This document shows positions 37,940 through 48,160 of a DNA stretch of 64,000 nt, piece by piece (position 1 is the first letter of the stretch; every line of letters starts with the position of its first letter). This stretch comes from Paludifilum halophilum. Lineage in GTDB: Bacteria > Bacillota > Bacilli > Thermoactinomycetales > DSM-45169. The stretch spans positions 62,001 through 126,000 of the forward strand of contig NZ_NOWF01000005.1 of the NCBI RefSeq assembly GCF_002245355.1, given 5' to 3'. A program made the position numbers and the translations under genes. The notes below the pieces were generated by a model that saw only the letters and a list, made by a program, of their open reading frames with translations, ran no database searches and was not told where the DNA came from.

Positions 37940-38605
37940 ATGTTCAAACGGATCAGGACCCATCTCATTCTGGGGATTATTACGCTTCTCCCCGCCCTAG
38001 CCACGATTTACATTCTGAGGCTTCTTTTCGGCTGGATCGACCCGACACTGGGGATGGCCGTATCCCAGATTCTCGAATGGTTGGGTATCGTTCGTTTTCC
38101 TCTGGTTTTCGGCGGGATCGTTTTTCAGGACCACATTCCCGGTATCGGCTTTGTTTTGACTCTGGCCTTATTGATCCTGTTTGGGGTGATCGCCCGAAGT
38201 CTAGTCGGGAAGCAACTCTTTCGTTACACGGAGTACTTCTTTTCACGGATCCCCTTGGCCCGCAGTATCTATTCCACAGTCAAACAGATTACCAACGCCT
38301 TCGCACACGACCAATCCAGCTTCAAACAGGTGGTCCTGGTGGAATACCCGCGCAAAGGGATTTATACCCTGGGTTTTTTCACCGGAGAGGGAAACGGAGA
38401 GGTACAGGAACGAACCGAGGAGCGGGTACTCAATGTCTTTTTGCCGTCGACACCCAATCCCACGTCCGGTTGGCTGGTATTGATCCCGGAACAGGATGTT
38501 ACTTTTTTGGACATGTCTGTAGAGGATGGGTTAAAATATATTATTTCCGGTGGAGTGGTCGTTCCCGAACGGCTAACAACGCCTGCTCCGGAAGAAGACG
38601 GCTGA
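37940..38605 (+). CDS. DUF502 family membrane protein
   Basis: A 221-residue protein with two membrane helices (about 8-30 and 65-88) and a cytoplasmic beta-rich part that contains PLARSIYSTVKQ, LVEYPRKGIYTLGFFTG and FLPSTPNPTSGWL, all characteristic of DUF502. Function unknown. It is inserted between dgkA and cdd, unlike B. subtilis. Confidence 0.88.
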   Translation: MFKRIRTHLILGIITLLPALATIYILRLLFGWIDPTLGMAVSQILEWLGIVRFPLVFGGIVFQDHIPGIGFVLTLALLILFGVIARSLVGKQLFRYTEYFFSRIPLARSIYSTVKQITNAFAHDQSSFKQVVLVEYPRKGIYTLGFFTGEGNGEVQERTEERVLNVFLPSTPNPTSGWLVLIPEQDVTFLDMSVEDGLKYIISGGVVVPERLTTPAPEEDG

Positions 38606-38608
38606 TGA

Positions 38609-39980
<1,372 letters not shown>

Positions 39981-40072
39981 AGTGGAAACAAATCACAGCC
40001 TCCCGGCGTCATACTCCCGCTCAACCGGGTCATCCTAACCGTATAGCATGCCGAGGAAAGGATGATGCCCGA

Positions 40073-40210
40073 TTGCGCAGCTTTTCCTGGAATTGTTTTG
40101 CAATGACCGGCAACATCGATGCCTATCTTCTGTATAAGGATACGGAAGCGTTGTCGGAGGCTCCGGACCAGATTCTTCAGCGGGAGAAAGAAGAGGAGGT
40201 TGAAGCTTAA
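40073..40210 (+). CDS. yqzL: YqzL-like small protein
   Basis: Encodes about 45 residues, MRSFSWNCFAMTGNIDAYLL followed by an acidic tail. The FSWNxFxxTGNIDxYLL pattern and the place between era and recO match B. subtilis YqzL. TTG 40073 follows AGGAAAGGATGATG; the longer frame overlapping era has no plausible start. Function unknown. Confidence 0.8.
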   Translation: MRSFSWNCFAMTGNIDAYLLYKDTEALSEAPDQILQREKEEEVEA

Positions 40211-40222
40211 GGAGAAGGACTC

Positions 40223-40969
40223 ATGTTGTCAAAGATTGAGGGGATCGTCATCCGGACCCAGGATTATGGGGAAAGCAACAAAGTGGTCATTCTGTTCACC
40301 CGGGATCGAGGGAAATTGGCGGCGATGGCCCGAGGAGCCAAAAAACCGAAAAGCCGGGTGGGTGCCGCCACCCAGCCTTTTACCTTGGGCCAATACCTCT
40401 GTTTTGCCGGAAACGGTATGGCTACGATCTCCCAAGCGGATATTCTTCAATCCCACTACCCTCTGCGAGCCGATCTTTTTTTAACCGCTTATACCGCTTA
40501 TATGACGGAACTTTTGGACAGATTGACAGAGGATAAGGAACCCCATCCCTTTCTTTATGAGCTTCTCGCTACCACTTTGAGCCATTTGGAGGAGGGGACC
40601 GATCCGGACATTTTGTCCCGCATATTTGAACTAAAAGTGCTGGAGGCCGTCGGTTATCGCCCTCGTCTTGACGGATGCGCTGTCTGCGGAAAGGTGGAGG
40701 GGCCGATGAAGTTTAGTGTATCTCAGGGAGGGCTGATCTGTCTGGAGGATGCCCGCCATGATTCACAGGCATTGCCTCTTTCCCCGCCTGCGGCGCGCAT
40801 CTTGAAATTGTTACAGCGGGTGACTCCGGACCGGCTGGGGCAAGTACAGGTGAAAGAGGAAACCAAAAATCAGATGGAACGGGTGATTCGTTCCTTTATG
40901 GACGAATATGTCGATTTGCGCTTCAAATCCCGACCTTTCTTAGACCGGTTAAGAAAAGAGGATCCATAA
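40223..40969 (+). CDS. recO: DNA repair protein RecO
   Basis: Loads RecA onto SSB-coated single-stranded DNA together with RecR. 248 residues: an N-terminal OB fold (IVIRTQDYGESNKVVILF) and a helical zinc-finger domain. The zinc site has CAVCG and LIC, but the expected fourth cysteine is replaced (CLEDA instead of the usual CxxC). ATG 40223 follows AAGGAGAAGG. End of the yqfC-recO cluster. Confidence 0.93.
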   Translation: MLSKIEGIVIRTQDYGESNKVVILFTRDRGKLAAMARGAKKPKSRVGAATQPFTLGQYLCFAGNGMATISQADILQSHYPLRADLFLTAYTAYMTELLDRLTEDKEPHPFLYELLATTLSHLEEGTDPDILSRIFELKVLEAVGYRPRLDGCAVCGKVEGPMKFSVSQGGLICLEDARHDSQALPLSPPAARILKLLQRVTPDRLGQVQVKEETKNQMERVIRSFMDEYVDLRFKSRPFLDRLRKEDP

Positions 40970-40995
40970 AAAAGCACCTCCGGATTGATGATGTG

Positions 40996-41060
40996 CACCC
41001 CTTAAAGTAGACACAGGAAAACTCCCCTGTGAAAGGAACTACTTTTAAGGGGTGTTTTTC
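40996..41060 (+). terminator. Large two-stem terminator after recO
   Basis: The outer stem pairs CACCCCTTAAAGTAG (40996-41010) with CTACTTTTAAGGGGTG (41039-41054) with one bulged base. An inner stem pairs CACAGG (41012-41017) with CCTGTG (41026-41031). TTTTTC follows. The outer arm resembles ends of IS3-type elements, so it may derive from one. Confidence 0.7.
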
Positions 41061-41236
41061 TAAGGTGAACCACAAAGGTATTGTGATCCTTCCCTTGTAT
41101 TCATAAGAAACGGTTATCAATCAATCCGTCAATCCATTATAAAAACCGAAGTAGGAGAAAAGGAGCATTAAATGGGTCTCTCCGTCTAATCCGGTGAGCC
41201 ATCGGCGCTATTTTGGCGGTTGAAAGGGCGTATGCA

Positions 41237-41266
41237 TTGACATGCCGCTGATTTCTTTGGTATAAA
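41237..41266 (+). promoter_or_regulatory. SigA promoter of glyQS
   Basis: TTGACA (41237-41242), 18 nt, TATAAA (41261-41266), directly upstream of the glyQ T-box leader. The stretch 41061-41236 before it contains no gene that I can see. Confidence 0.75.
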
Positions 41267-41274
41267 TACGTTGT

Positions 41275-41517
41275 CGTCAGAAAACGATCAGGAATACAAA
41301 TACGAGATGCGCGATGATAGAAGGGAGTAGCCGGATCATTTGTCGCCAAGCGAGCCGGGGATGGTGGGAGCCCGGACACAAACCCGGTGAAGGGCGGTCT
41401 GGAGCGCGAGTGAATCAAGGGGATCGGTTTTTGGACCGATCAAATAGGGTGGAACCGCGGGAAAGCCTCCCGTCCCTATGGAAGTGAGGATCTTCTGTAT
41501 GGGCGGGAGGTTTTATT
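41275..41517 (+). ncRNA. T-box leader of glyQS (tRNA-Gly responsive)
   Basis: The T-box core AGGGTGGAACCGCGG is at 41446-41460. The attenuator pairs CCTCCCGTCCC with GGGCGGGAGG followed by TTTTA. Stem I lies about 41305-41420. The probable specifier is in GTGAAGGGCGG (near 41384-41394): GGG if read in register with the trpS leader, GGC one base later; both are Gly codons. Confidence 0.9.
41467..41517 (+). terminator. T-box attenuator terminator of glyQS
   Basis: A long stem CCTCCCGTCCCTAT / ATGGGCGGGAGG with a loop of about 25 nt and TTTTA. Confidence 0.85.
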
Positions 41518-41595
41518 GCACTTTTGGACTTGGATGAAGTCAATGCCTGCAGGCTTGGCTAGCCCTCTTTTTAATTTATGGAGGTGTCAAATGCC

Positions 41596-42480
41596 TTGAA
41601 CATGCAACAGATGATCTTGCAGTTGCAATCTTACTGGAGCTCACGGGGATGTGTTCTGGCCCAGCCTTACGATGTGGAAAAAGGGGCCGGAACGATGAAT
41701 CCGATGACCTTTTTGCGTTCTCTGGGTCCGGAGCCTTGGAATGTTGCCTATGTGGAGCCTTCCCGGCGCCCGGCGGACGGCCGATACGGGGAAAATCCCA
41801 ACCGGGTTTATCAACACCATCAGTTTCAAGTGATTATGAAGCCCTCTCCCGACGATATCCAGGAGGTCTATTTGGGCAGCCTGAAAGCTTTGGGAATCAA
41901 TCCCCTGGAACATGATATCCGATTTGTCGAGGATAACTGGGAAAATCCAGCGATGGGCGCCGCCGGCCTCGGTTGGGAAGTGTGGCTGGACGGAATGGAA
42001 GTGACCCAGTTTACTTATTTTCAACAAGTCGGCGGATTGGAAGTCGATCCGGTTTCCGTCGAGTTGACCTACGGGTTGGAACGCATCGCCTCCTATATCC
42101 AGGACCAGGAGAACATTTTCGACCTGATCTGGGTGGAAGGGGTCCGCTATGGAGATATCTTTAAACAGCCGGAATATGAACACTCCAAGTATTCCTTTGA
42201 GGTATCGGATCCGGAAAAGCTCTTTCAGTGGTTCGATCACTATGAGGAGGAAGCTCAGCGGGCTCTGAACGAAGATCTGGTTTTCCCTGCCTATGATTAT
42301 ACTTTGAAGTGTTCCCATACGTTCAATCTGTTGGAAGCTCGGGGGGCGATCAGTGTAACGGAACGGACCGGCTATCTGGGCCGGGTTCGTCATCTGGCCC
42401 GCCGCTGTGCCAAGACCTTTGTGCAGGAAAGAGAGCGCCTCGGTTTTCCGATGTTGAAACAGGGAGGGGACAACTCATGA
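41596..42480 (+). CDS. glyQ: Glycine--tRNA ligase alpha subunit
   Basis: The catalytic alpha chain of the heterotetrameric bacterial GlyRS (294 residues). The near-invariant stretches [29 protein letters not shown] and [16 protein letters not shown] are intact. TTG 41596 lies about 9 nt after GGAGGTG and gives [11 protein letters not shown], aligning with B. subtilis; the ATG at 41578 lies on the ribosome site. It overlaps glyS by 4 nt. Confidence 0.96.
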   Translation: MNMQQMILQLQSYWSSRGCVLAQPYDVEKGAGTMNPMTFLRSLGPEPWNVAYVEPSRRPADGRYGENPNRVYQHHQFQVIMKPSPDDIQEVYLGSLKALGINPLEHDIRFVEDNWENPAMGAAGLGWEVWLDGMEVTQFTYFQQVGGLEVDPVSVELTYGLERIASYIQDQENIFDLIWVEGVRYGDIFKQPEYEHSKYSFEVSDPEKLFQWFDHYEEEAQRALNEDLVFPAYDYTLKCSHTFNLLEARGAISVTERTGYLGRVRHLARRCAKTFVQERERLGFPMLKQGGDNS

Positions 42481-44564
42481 CGGATCGTGATCTGCTGTTG
42501 GAAATCGGCTGTGAAGAGATTCCCGCCCGGTTTGTGGAAGGGGCGGCGGCTCAGTTGTCGGAAAAGCTGTCGGCTTGGCTGAAACAGAACCGGATCGCCT
42601 TCCGATTCGCCCGGACTTATGCCACTCCCCGCCGCTTGGCCATCGTGGTGCAAGGGGTGGCGGAGAAACAGACGGATATGGAGGAGGAGGTGAAGGGACC
42701 TCCCCGTCGGATTGCGGTCTCCGAAGACGGCGGCTGGACCAAGGCCGCTGAAGGTTTCGCCCGCAAGCAAGGGATCCGTGTCGATGATCTTCAGTCGAAG
42801 GAGTTGAAGGGAGAAACGTATATCTTCGCCCGGAAGCATCATGCGGGACGTCCGACCGTCGACCTGCTCCGGGAGGGTTTGCCCGCCCTGTTTGAGTCCC
42901 TTCACTTTCCGAAAACCATGCGTTGGTCAAGCCGTCGGACCCGTTTTATCCGGCCGGTTCGCTGGATGGTTTGCTTATTCGGTGAGGAGACGGTTCCGGT
43001 GGAATGGGCCGGTATCACTGCCAGTAACCGGACTCGGGGTCACCGTTTCCTCGGCGAGGAGACCGTAGTGACTGCCCCTGATCGCTACGTGGATGCTCTG
43101 CGGGATCAGTGGGTGGTTGCCGATATCGAGGAGCGGCGGAGTGCGATTCGCAAGCAGTTGAGCCAGATGGAACGGGAACAAGGCTGGCGCATCCCGATCG
43201 ATGAAGGGTTATTGGATGAAGTGACTCACCTGGTGGAATATCCCACCGCTCTATATGGAAGCTTTGATGAATCTTTCCTAGAATTGCCGGCGGCGGTTCT
43301 GATCACAACCATGCGAGAACATCAGCGATATTTCCCGGTGGAAGGACCGGATGGAGAGTTGCTGCCTTATTTTGTGACTGTCCGCAACGGGGACGATACC
43401 GCTTTGGATCAAGTGGCCAAGGGAAATGAAAAGGTGCTGGACGCCCGGTTGGCGGATGCCCGCTTTTTTTACGACGAGGACTTGAAACTGCCGATCCGGA
43501 AAGCGGTGGAGAAGCTGGACCATGTGGTCTACTTCGAAGATCTCGGCACGATCGGCGATCAGATGCGCCGGATACGTTCTCTCGTCCTTCAGATGGCTTA
43601 TCGATTGGGACTGGAGGCCGGAGAGGTGCAACAGGTTCTTCGGGCAGCGGAAATCGCCAAATTTGACCTGTCCACGAATATGGTGGACGAGTTTCCGGAG
43701 TTGTCTGGGGTGATGGGAGAGGAATATGCCCGCAAGGCCGGGGAGGATCCGGTTGTAGCCCGAACGATCTTGGAACATCACTACCCTCGTTTTTCGGGGG
43801 ATACCCTCCCTCCGAGCACCCTGGGGGCTCTTATCAGTTTGGCGGATAAGGTGGACGCCGTCGTTTCTGCCTTTTCCATCGGGATTCAGCCGACCGGCTC
43901 CCAAGACCCTTATGGACTGCGCCGCCGTGCCGCTGGTGCCGTGCAAATCCTGGTGGAAAAAGGATGGACATCGATCTCTCTGGATGATATCATCTCCATC
44001 GCACTGGAGCGCCTGGATTCTGACGGCTGGCTGAAACGGCCGAGGGAAGAAGTGAAAAAAGAATTGGTTTCCTTCTTCAATATGCGCCTGAAACCCGTTT
44101 TACAGGAAGAGGGGATCCGCTACGATTTGATCGATGCGGTGTTGGCTTCAGATACGTCTTTCCCTCGACTGGTGCTGGAAAAAGCCAAAGTGTTGTCTGC
44201 GCAAGTCGAACAGGAAGGGTTCAAGCATGTGGTGGAAGGGTTCAGTCGTGCCGCCAACCTGGCGGAAAAAGGGAAGCAGGGGGTTCAAGTGAACCCGGAC
44301 CATTTTCAGGAACAGGCGGAGCAGGAGCTGTTCAACGCCGTCCACACCGCTGCCGAGGCTTTTCAACAGGGGCGTAGTCGACATGATGCCCGACGGATGT
44401 ACGAGGCGATCAGTACCCTGGCCCCAGTGATTCACGATTTCTTTGACCGTGTGCTGGTCATGGCCGACGATGAAACCGTCCGCCATAACCGCCTTGCTCT
44501 TCTGCGCCGGATCGACGATCTGGTCAGCGGCTTCGCCGCCTTTAAGAAGATTGTGTTTGCATAA
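42477..44564 (+). CDS. glyS: Glycine--tRNA ligase beta subunit
   Basis: The tRNA-binding beta chain of GlyRS (695 residues). N-terminal [14 protein letters not shown], the B3/4-like region with HRFLGEE, an HD-like domain, and a C-terminal anticodon-binding domain are present. ATG 42477 overlaps the glyQ stop; the longer frame overlaps glyQ and is rejected. Terminator follows. Confidence 0.96.
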   Translation: MTDRDLLLEIGCEEIPARFVEGAAAQLSEKLSAWLKQNRIAFRFARTYATPRRLAIVVQGVAEKQTDMEEEVKGPPRRIAVSEDGGWTKAAEGFARKQGIRVDDLQSKELKGETYIFARKHHAGRPTVDLLREGLPALFESLHFPKTMRWSSRRTRFIRPVRWMVCLFGEETVPVEWAGITASNRTRGHRFLGEETVVTAPDRYVDALRDQWVVADIEERRSAIRKQLSQMEREQGWRIPIDEGLLDEVTHLVEYPTALYGSFDESFLELPAAVLITTMREHQRYFPVEGPDGELLPYFVTVRNGDDTALDQVAKGNEKVLDARLADARFFYDEDLKLPIRKAVEKLDHVVYFEDLGTIGDQMRRIRSLVLQMAYRLGLEAGEVQQVLRAAEIAKFDLSTNMVDEFPELSGVMGEEYARKAGEDPVVARTILEHHYPRFSGDTLPPSTLGALISLADKVDAVVSAFSIGIQPTGSQDPYGLRRRAAGAVQILVEKGWTSISLDDIISIALERLDSDGWLKRPREEVKKELVSFFNMRLKPVLQEEGIRYDLIDAVLASDTSFPRLVLEKAKVLSAQVEQEGFKHVVEGFSRAANLAEKGKQGVQVNPDHFQEQAEQELFNAVHTAAEAFQQGRSRHDARRMYEAISTLAPVIHDFFDRVLVMADDETVRHNRLALLRRIDDLVSGFAAFKKIVFA

Positions 44565-44589
44565 ACCGAAGAGATGTTCCATCCTAACA

Positions 44590-44637
44590 AGAAAAAAGAG
44601 ACGGTTTCCCCTGCGGGGAAACCGTCTCTTTTTTCTT
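44590..44637 (+). terminator. Terminator of glyQS
   Basis: AAAAAAGAGACGGTTTCCC pairs with GGGAAACCGTCTCTTTTTT (one G unpaired in the loop); very strong and symmetrical. Confidence 0.95.
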
Positions 44638-44658
44638 TGGAAAATCACAATCGAACCA

Positions 44659-44689
44659 TTGACCCTGACGTTACGTCAGAGATTAGGAT
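44659..44689 (+). promoter_or_regulatory. MerR-type promoter with operator palindrome in the spacer
   Basis: TTGACC (44659-44664) and TAGGAT (44684-44689) are 19 nt apart, the over-long spacing used by MerR-family activators. The spacer holds a perfect palindrome, CTGACGT-T-ACGTCAG (44665-44679). It precedes the MerR-like gene by 20 nt, so autoregulation is likely. Confidence 0.8.
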
Positions 44690-44708
44690 TCAATCAGGAG
44701 GTGAAGAC

Positions 44709-45470
44709 GTGGGGTATCAAGTGAAGGAAGTGGCTGATTGGGTGGGGATCAGTATCCGGACTCTCCACCATTACGATCATATCGGGCTGCTGAAACCCAG
44801 CTCCGTCACAGAGACCGGATACCGGATATACAGCGACCGGGACTTGGAACGACTGCAACAAGTTCTCTTTTTCAAAGAACTAGATTTCCCGCTTCAGAGG
44901 ATCAAGGAAATACTGGACGATCCGGCATTTGATCAAAAACAGGCCTTGCGGATGCACCGGGAGTTGCTCATTCGAAAAAAAGAACGGTTGGAAGGCATCA
45001 TCCGCACGGTGGAGCAAACCATCCGATCCGTAGAAGGAGGATTTCCCATGGATAAAAAAGAGATGTTCACATCCTTCAGCATGAAAGCGATCGAGGAACA
45101 CCAAAGGAAATACTCTGAAGAAGCGAAACGACGTTACGGCAATGAAAGAGTCGAGGAAGTGGAGAAGAAAACGGCCAGTTATCCATGGATTCGGAGTGTT
45201 GAAGTCAAGAGGGTGAATCCATCGGGGTCGGCCCTCGATCTTCCTGGGAAAAATGGTCGAGGCGAAGGAGCCCGGCATTTCTAACTACCGATAATATAAT
45301 GGTATCGGAAGTTATAAAAGGCGCAAAAAAGTTCGGCTGCAAAGGACTCGATTTGGTTTATAAGCCTGTTGGGGGAGGAGAGTATGTATCAGAAGAATTT
45401 CAAAAACAGGTGAAGGGATCGATGCGTTTCAAGAGGCGACTCAAAGAAGGGAGGTTTATATGGAGAAGCG
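44709..45470 (+). pseudogene. Decayed MerR-family regulator with TipAS-type effector domain
   Basis: The start GTG 44709 follows AGGAGGTG. Residues 1-70 are a normal MerR DNA-binding domain (YQVKEVADWVGISIRTLHHYD), then a coiled-coil dimerisation helix to about 110. The effector part starts like TipAS (MKAIEEHQRKYSEEAKRRYG) but the frame derails near 45170 and ends at TAA 45282-45284. In other frames downstream, family-like pieces persist: KMVEAKEPG near 45248, EYVSEEFQKQ near 45380 and DAFQEATQ near 45420. The region ends at a terminator. TipAS domains bind thiopeptides or other ligands; this one should not fold. The DNA-binding half may still be made. Confidence 0.75.
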
Positions 45471-45505
45471 AAGCCGACCGAGAATCGAACGGCTTCGCTT
45501 TTTAT
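45466..45505 (+). terminator. Terminator after the decayed MerR gene
   Basis: AAGCGAAGCCG (45466-45476) pairs with CGGCTTCGCTT (45490-45500), followed by TTTA on the plus strand. It marks the ancestral end of the regulator transcript. Confidence 0.8.
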
Positions 45506-45510
45506 CAGGG

Positions 45511-46431
45511 TTATCGCTTTTTTAGTTCCCTCAGTGTTTCCAACATCTGTTTTAAACGGTGTTCCGAATTTCCCCCCGCCAGGATGACAGGAGTTTCGGG
45601 ATCGATCTGTTCGGCAAAATCCAGTAGTTCAGCGTAAGCCGCTTCCGGAAAAGGGATATGGGCTGTCTGCGGTGTGTCCCCCCAACTGACGGCATAGGAT
45701 AATCGGACTAGACCGGTGATATCCTTGATCGATTCATAGAATTGGATCCAGGATCGGGTCGCGTTGAGAATTTCCTTTTCCGTGGCCGCGGCGAACAGAC
45801 TGCGGGATCGGTGCATATATGTGAACACGTTAGAGGTGATCCGGGCGTGGGCGGTGTCGAAGCAGACCCGGGTCCCCGTCGCCTCGGCGACACGCAGCAG
45901 GTGTCGGGGTGTGCGCAGGGCCGGATGGATGCGCTCTTTACCCGGTTCGAAATATTCGTCTCCGCCGATCGGAGTGTTTTCCAACAGGAGTTGGATACCC
46001 AGCGGTTCCGCTATCTCTTCCAATCGGCGCAGCTGGTCAATCATATTTTCCACGTATTGGGTTTTGTAGTCGTGAAGAGCGTTAAAATCCCGGGGACGTT
46101 CATCCAGGAACTCAAATACTTCCCCAAGGGCTACGGTTGCCCCGTGGCAGACGAAATAACCGGGCTCTCCGGAAAAGAGAGGGGCGACCGTATGAAACCA
46201 GCTCTCCCACTCCTCCGGAGAGAAGCGGCTTTTCCCCAATCCGAGGTGTTCCGGTGCCCGGAAGGCTACGGGAGCGGTATCCGTTGTTCGGAATAGATCC
46301 TTAAGGTCCTCCCGGGTATATCGGGTGGATGGAAGTTGTAGTTCCGTCCTTTTGATATCCTGGTTTGAGATCTGATGCAATTCATGAAGCTCAGCCGTCG
46401 AGGCGGCCACTAGCGGGTTGGAAAATAGCAT
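45511..46431 (-). CDS. TIM-barrel sugar-phosphate isomerase/epimerase-like protein
   Basis: A 306-residue protein of the xylose isomerase-like / AP endonuclease 2 TIM-barrel superfamily. Metal-site motifs are visible: LLLENTP (Glu) and VCFDTAHA (Asp, His). Related sequences act on sugars, so the substrate cannot be assigned. ATG 46431 follows GGAGGAATTAAACC. Monocistronic, convergent with the decayed MerR gene. Confidence 0.72.
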   Translation of the reverse strand: MLFSNPLVAASTAELHELHQISNQDIKRTELQLPSTRYTREDLKDLFRTTDTAPVAFRAPEHLGLGKSRFSPEEWESWFHTVAPLFSGEPGYFVCHGATVALGEVFEFLDERPRDFNALHDYKTQYVENMIDQLRRLEEIAEPLGIQLLLENTPIGGDEYFEPGKERIHPALRTPRHLLRVAEATGTRVCFDTAHARITSNVFTYMHRSRSLFAAATEKEILNATRSWIQFYESIKDITGLVRLSYAVSWGDTPQTAHIPFPEAAYAELLDFAEQIDPETPVILAGGNSEHRLKQMLETLRELKKR

Positions 46432-46590
46432 GGTTTAATTCCTCCAGTTGGGAAGTTCCTTACCCATTCTATAGAGAAACCCCTTGGTTGACAATTGATA
46501 ACTACAGTATGCCCGCCGGCCGGGGACGGCTATGAAAAGAGAGGTGGAACCGGGAAGATTGTAAAAAAGGTTGCAGAAAAAGGTATGAGT

Positions 46591-46608
46591 ATATAGTATA
46601 TACTATAT
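46591..46608. promoter_or_regulatory. 18-bp perfect palindrome upstream of ccpN
   Basis: ATATAGTATATACTATAT reads the same on both strands. A possible promoter TTGCAG (46571-46576), 16 nt, TATAGT (46593-46598) overlaps it, so a bound regulator would block the -10. The regulator is unknown; CcpN itself is a candidate. Confidence 0.55.
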
Positions 46609-46676
46609 GAGGTTGTTTGTATTACAGTATAACACATAATTGCCTGGGTCGGTGATGACCAAGGGGGTGTCAAGCG

Positions 46677-47315
46677 ATCGAGTTATCTCAGCGCCAGGAA
46701 AAGATTCTGAACATCGTCAAAGATGAAGGGCCGATCACTGGAGAACGGATTGCCGAAAAGTTGAACCTGACCCGGGCCACTCTGCGGCCGGATCTCGCAA
46801 TCCTGACCATGTCGGGTTTTTTGGACGCTCGACCGAGAGTCGGTTACTTTTATTCCGGGAAGACCGGCAATCAGCTTTTAGGCGAACATATTCAAAAACT
46901 GCCGGTCAAGGATTATAAATCGGTTCCCGTGGTATGCCGGGAAGAAACTTCGGTTTATGATGCCATCTGCACGATGTTCCTGGAAGATGTGGGGACATTG
47001 TATGTCGTACAGGAGGGGGGGCTTCTCGTTGGAGTGGTCTCCCGGAAGGACCTTTTGAAAAGTTCCATGGGGAACCAGGATCTGCAAACCATTCCTGTCG
47101 GTGTCATCATGAGCCGGATGCCGAATATTGTCACTTGCAGGGCGGAGGATTCTCTTTTTGATGCCGCTACCAAGCTGATTCGTAACCAAGTGGATTCCCT
47201 GCCGGTGGTCCGGGAAGCGGAAAGCGGAACAGGAATGGAAGTTGTGGGACGTATCACAAAAACCACCATTACCCGGGCATTTGTCGAACTGGGCGAAGGA
47301 GCGTCGAATGTATAA
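46677..47315 (+). CDS. ccpN: CcpN-like repressor of gluconeogenesis (HTH + CBS), apparent ATC start
   Basis: CcpN represses gapB and pckA during glycolytic growth in B. subtilis. The frame from 46677 encodes 212 residues: an HTH domain ([20 protein letters not shown] and [17 protein letters not shown]) and two CBS domains (about 75-205), matching CcpN throughout. There is no ATG, GTG or TTG between the in-frame TGA at 46656 and this homology; ATC 46677 lies 9 nt after AAGGGGGTG. Starting at TTG 46761 would delete most of the HTH. An alternative is a 1-nt insertion after GTG 46667 TCA AGC. ATC initiation is my inference. Confidence 0.85.
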   Translation: MELSQRQEKILNIVKDEGPITGERIAEKLNLTRATLRPDLAILTMSGFLDARPRVGYFYSGKTGNQLLGEHIQKLPVKDYKSVPVVCREETSVYDAICTMFLEDVGTLYVVQEGGLLVGVVSRKDLLKSSMGNQDLQTIPVGVIMSRMPNIVTCRAEDSLFDAATKLIRNQVDSLPVVREAESGTGMEVVGRITKTTITRAFVELGEGASNV

Positions 47316-47332
47316 CCAGGGAGGGAGCAACT

Positions 47333-48160
47333 ATTTCAACTGAAGATCATCAACCCATTGTTTTCATCTTGTCGGATTCCGTCGGCGAAACCGCCGAGTT
47401 CGTCGTCCGGGCCGCATCCAGTCAATTTAACGGCGGTCATGTACAGGTTCGCCGCATCCCCTATGTTGATGATGAGAAGATCATTTCGGAAACGGTTCAG
47501 GCTGCGGCGGAAGTCAAAGGGATGATCGCCTTTACGATGGTTATCACTGAATTGCAGGAGTATCTTCATGAGGAGGCCCGGCGTTGGTCCGTTCCCGTGG
47601 TCGATATCATGGGGCCGATGCTGGAAGGGTTATCCAGTTTGTTCCGCCGTCAGCCCAAACGGGAGCCGGGACTGGTCCGCAAGCTGGACGAGGACTACTT
47701 CCGCAAAGTGGAAGCGATTGAGTTTGCTGTCAAATACGATGATGGGAAAGACCCTCGGGGATTACTTCGGGCGGATATCGTTCTGATCGGGGTTTCCCGT
47801 ACGTCAAAGACCCCTTTATCGATGTATCTGGCTCATAAAAGGATCAAAGTGGCTAATGTTCCCTTGGTTCCCGAGGTGGAACCCCCGGAAGAGTTGTTCA
47901 TGGTGCCGGCGAAAAAATGCATCGGCCTGATCATCGAACCGGATCAGCTGAACGGGATCCGCCGGGAACGTTTGAAATCCCTTGGACTTGCGGCCCGGGC
48001 CAACTATGCGAATATGGAACGGATCCTTCAGGAGCTGGAGTATTCGGAAAAAGTGATGAAACGCGTTGGATGTCCGATGATCGACGTGTCTAACAAAGCG
48101 GTGGAAGAGACGGCCAACATCATTTTGGACATGTTTCGTAAAGGAGGCGGTCAGGCGTGA
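47333..48160 (+). CDS. Pyruvate,phosphate dikinase regulatory protein (PRP), apparent ATT start
   Basis: A bifunctional kinase/pyrophosphorylase of the DUF299 family (YqfL in B. subtilis), which inactivates and reactivates PPDK by phosphorylation of a Thr next to its catalytic His. The frame contains [16 protein letters not shown], the P-loop-like [15 protein letters not shown], and the C-terminal [11 protein letters not shown]. Upstream of the homology there is no ATG/GTG/TTG; ATT 47333 lies 8 nt after GGAGG. TTG 47369 would remove the first beta-strand. It overlaps ppdK by 4 nt, the enzyme it should control. Confidence 0.9.
   Translation: MSTEDHQPIVFILSDSVGETAEFVVRAASSQFNGGHVQVRRIPYVDDEKIISETVQAAAEVKGMIAFTMVITELQEYLHEEARRWSVPVVDIMGPMLEGLSSLFRRQPKREPGLVRKLDEDYFRKVEAIEFAVKYDDGKDPRGLLRADIVLIGVSRTSKTPLSMYLAHKRIKVANVPLVPEVEPPEELFMVPAKKCIGLIIEPDQLNGIRRERLKSLGLAARANYANMERILQELEYSEKVMKRVGCPMIDVSNKAVEETANIILDMFRKGGGQA

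Noticed and set aside
40996-41060. Possible IS3-type insertion-sequence remnant (CACCCCTTAAAGTAG ends)
   Set aside because: Only a paired end-like palindrome is present, with no transposase sequence; stem plus T-run fits a terminator better.
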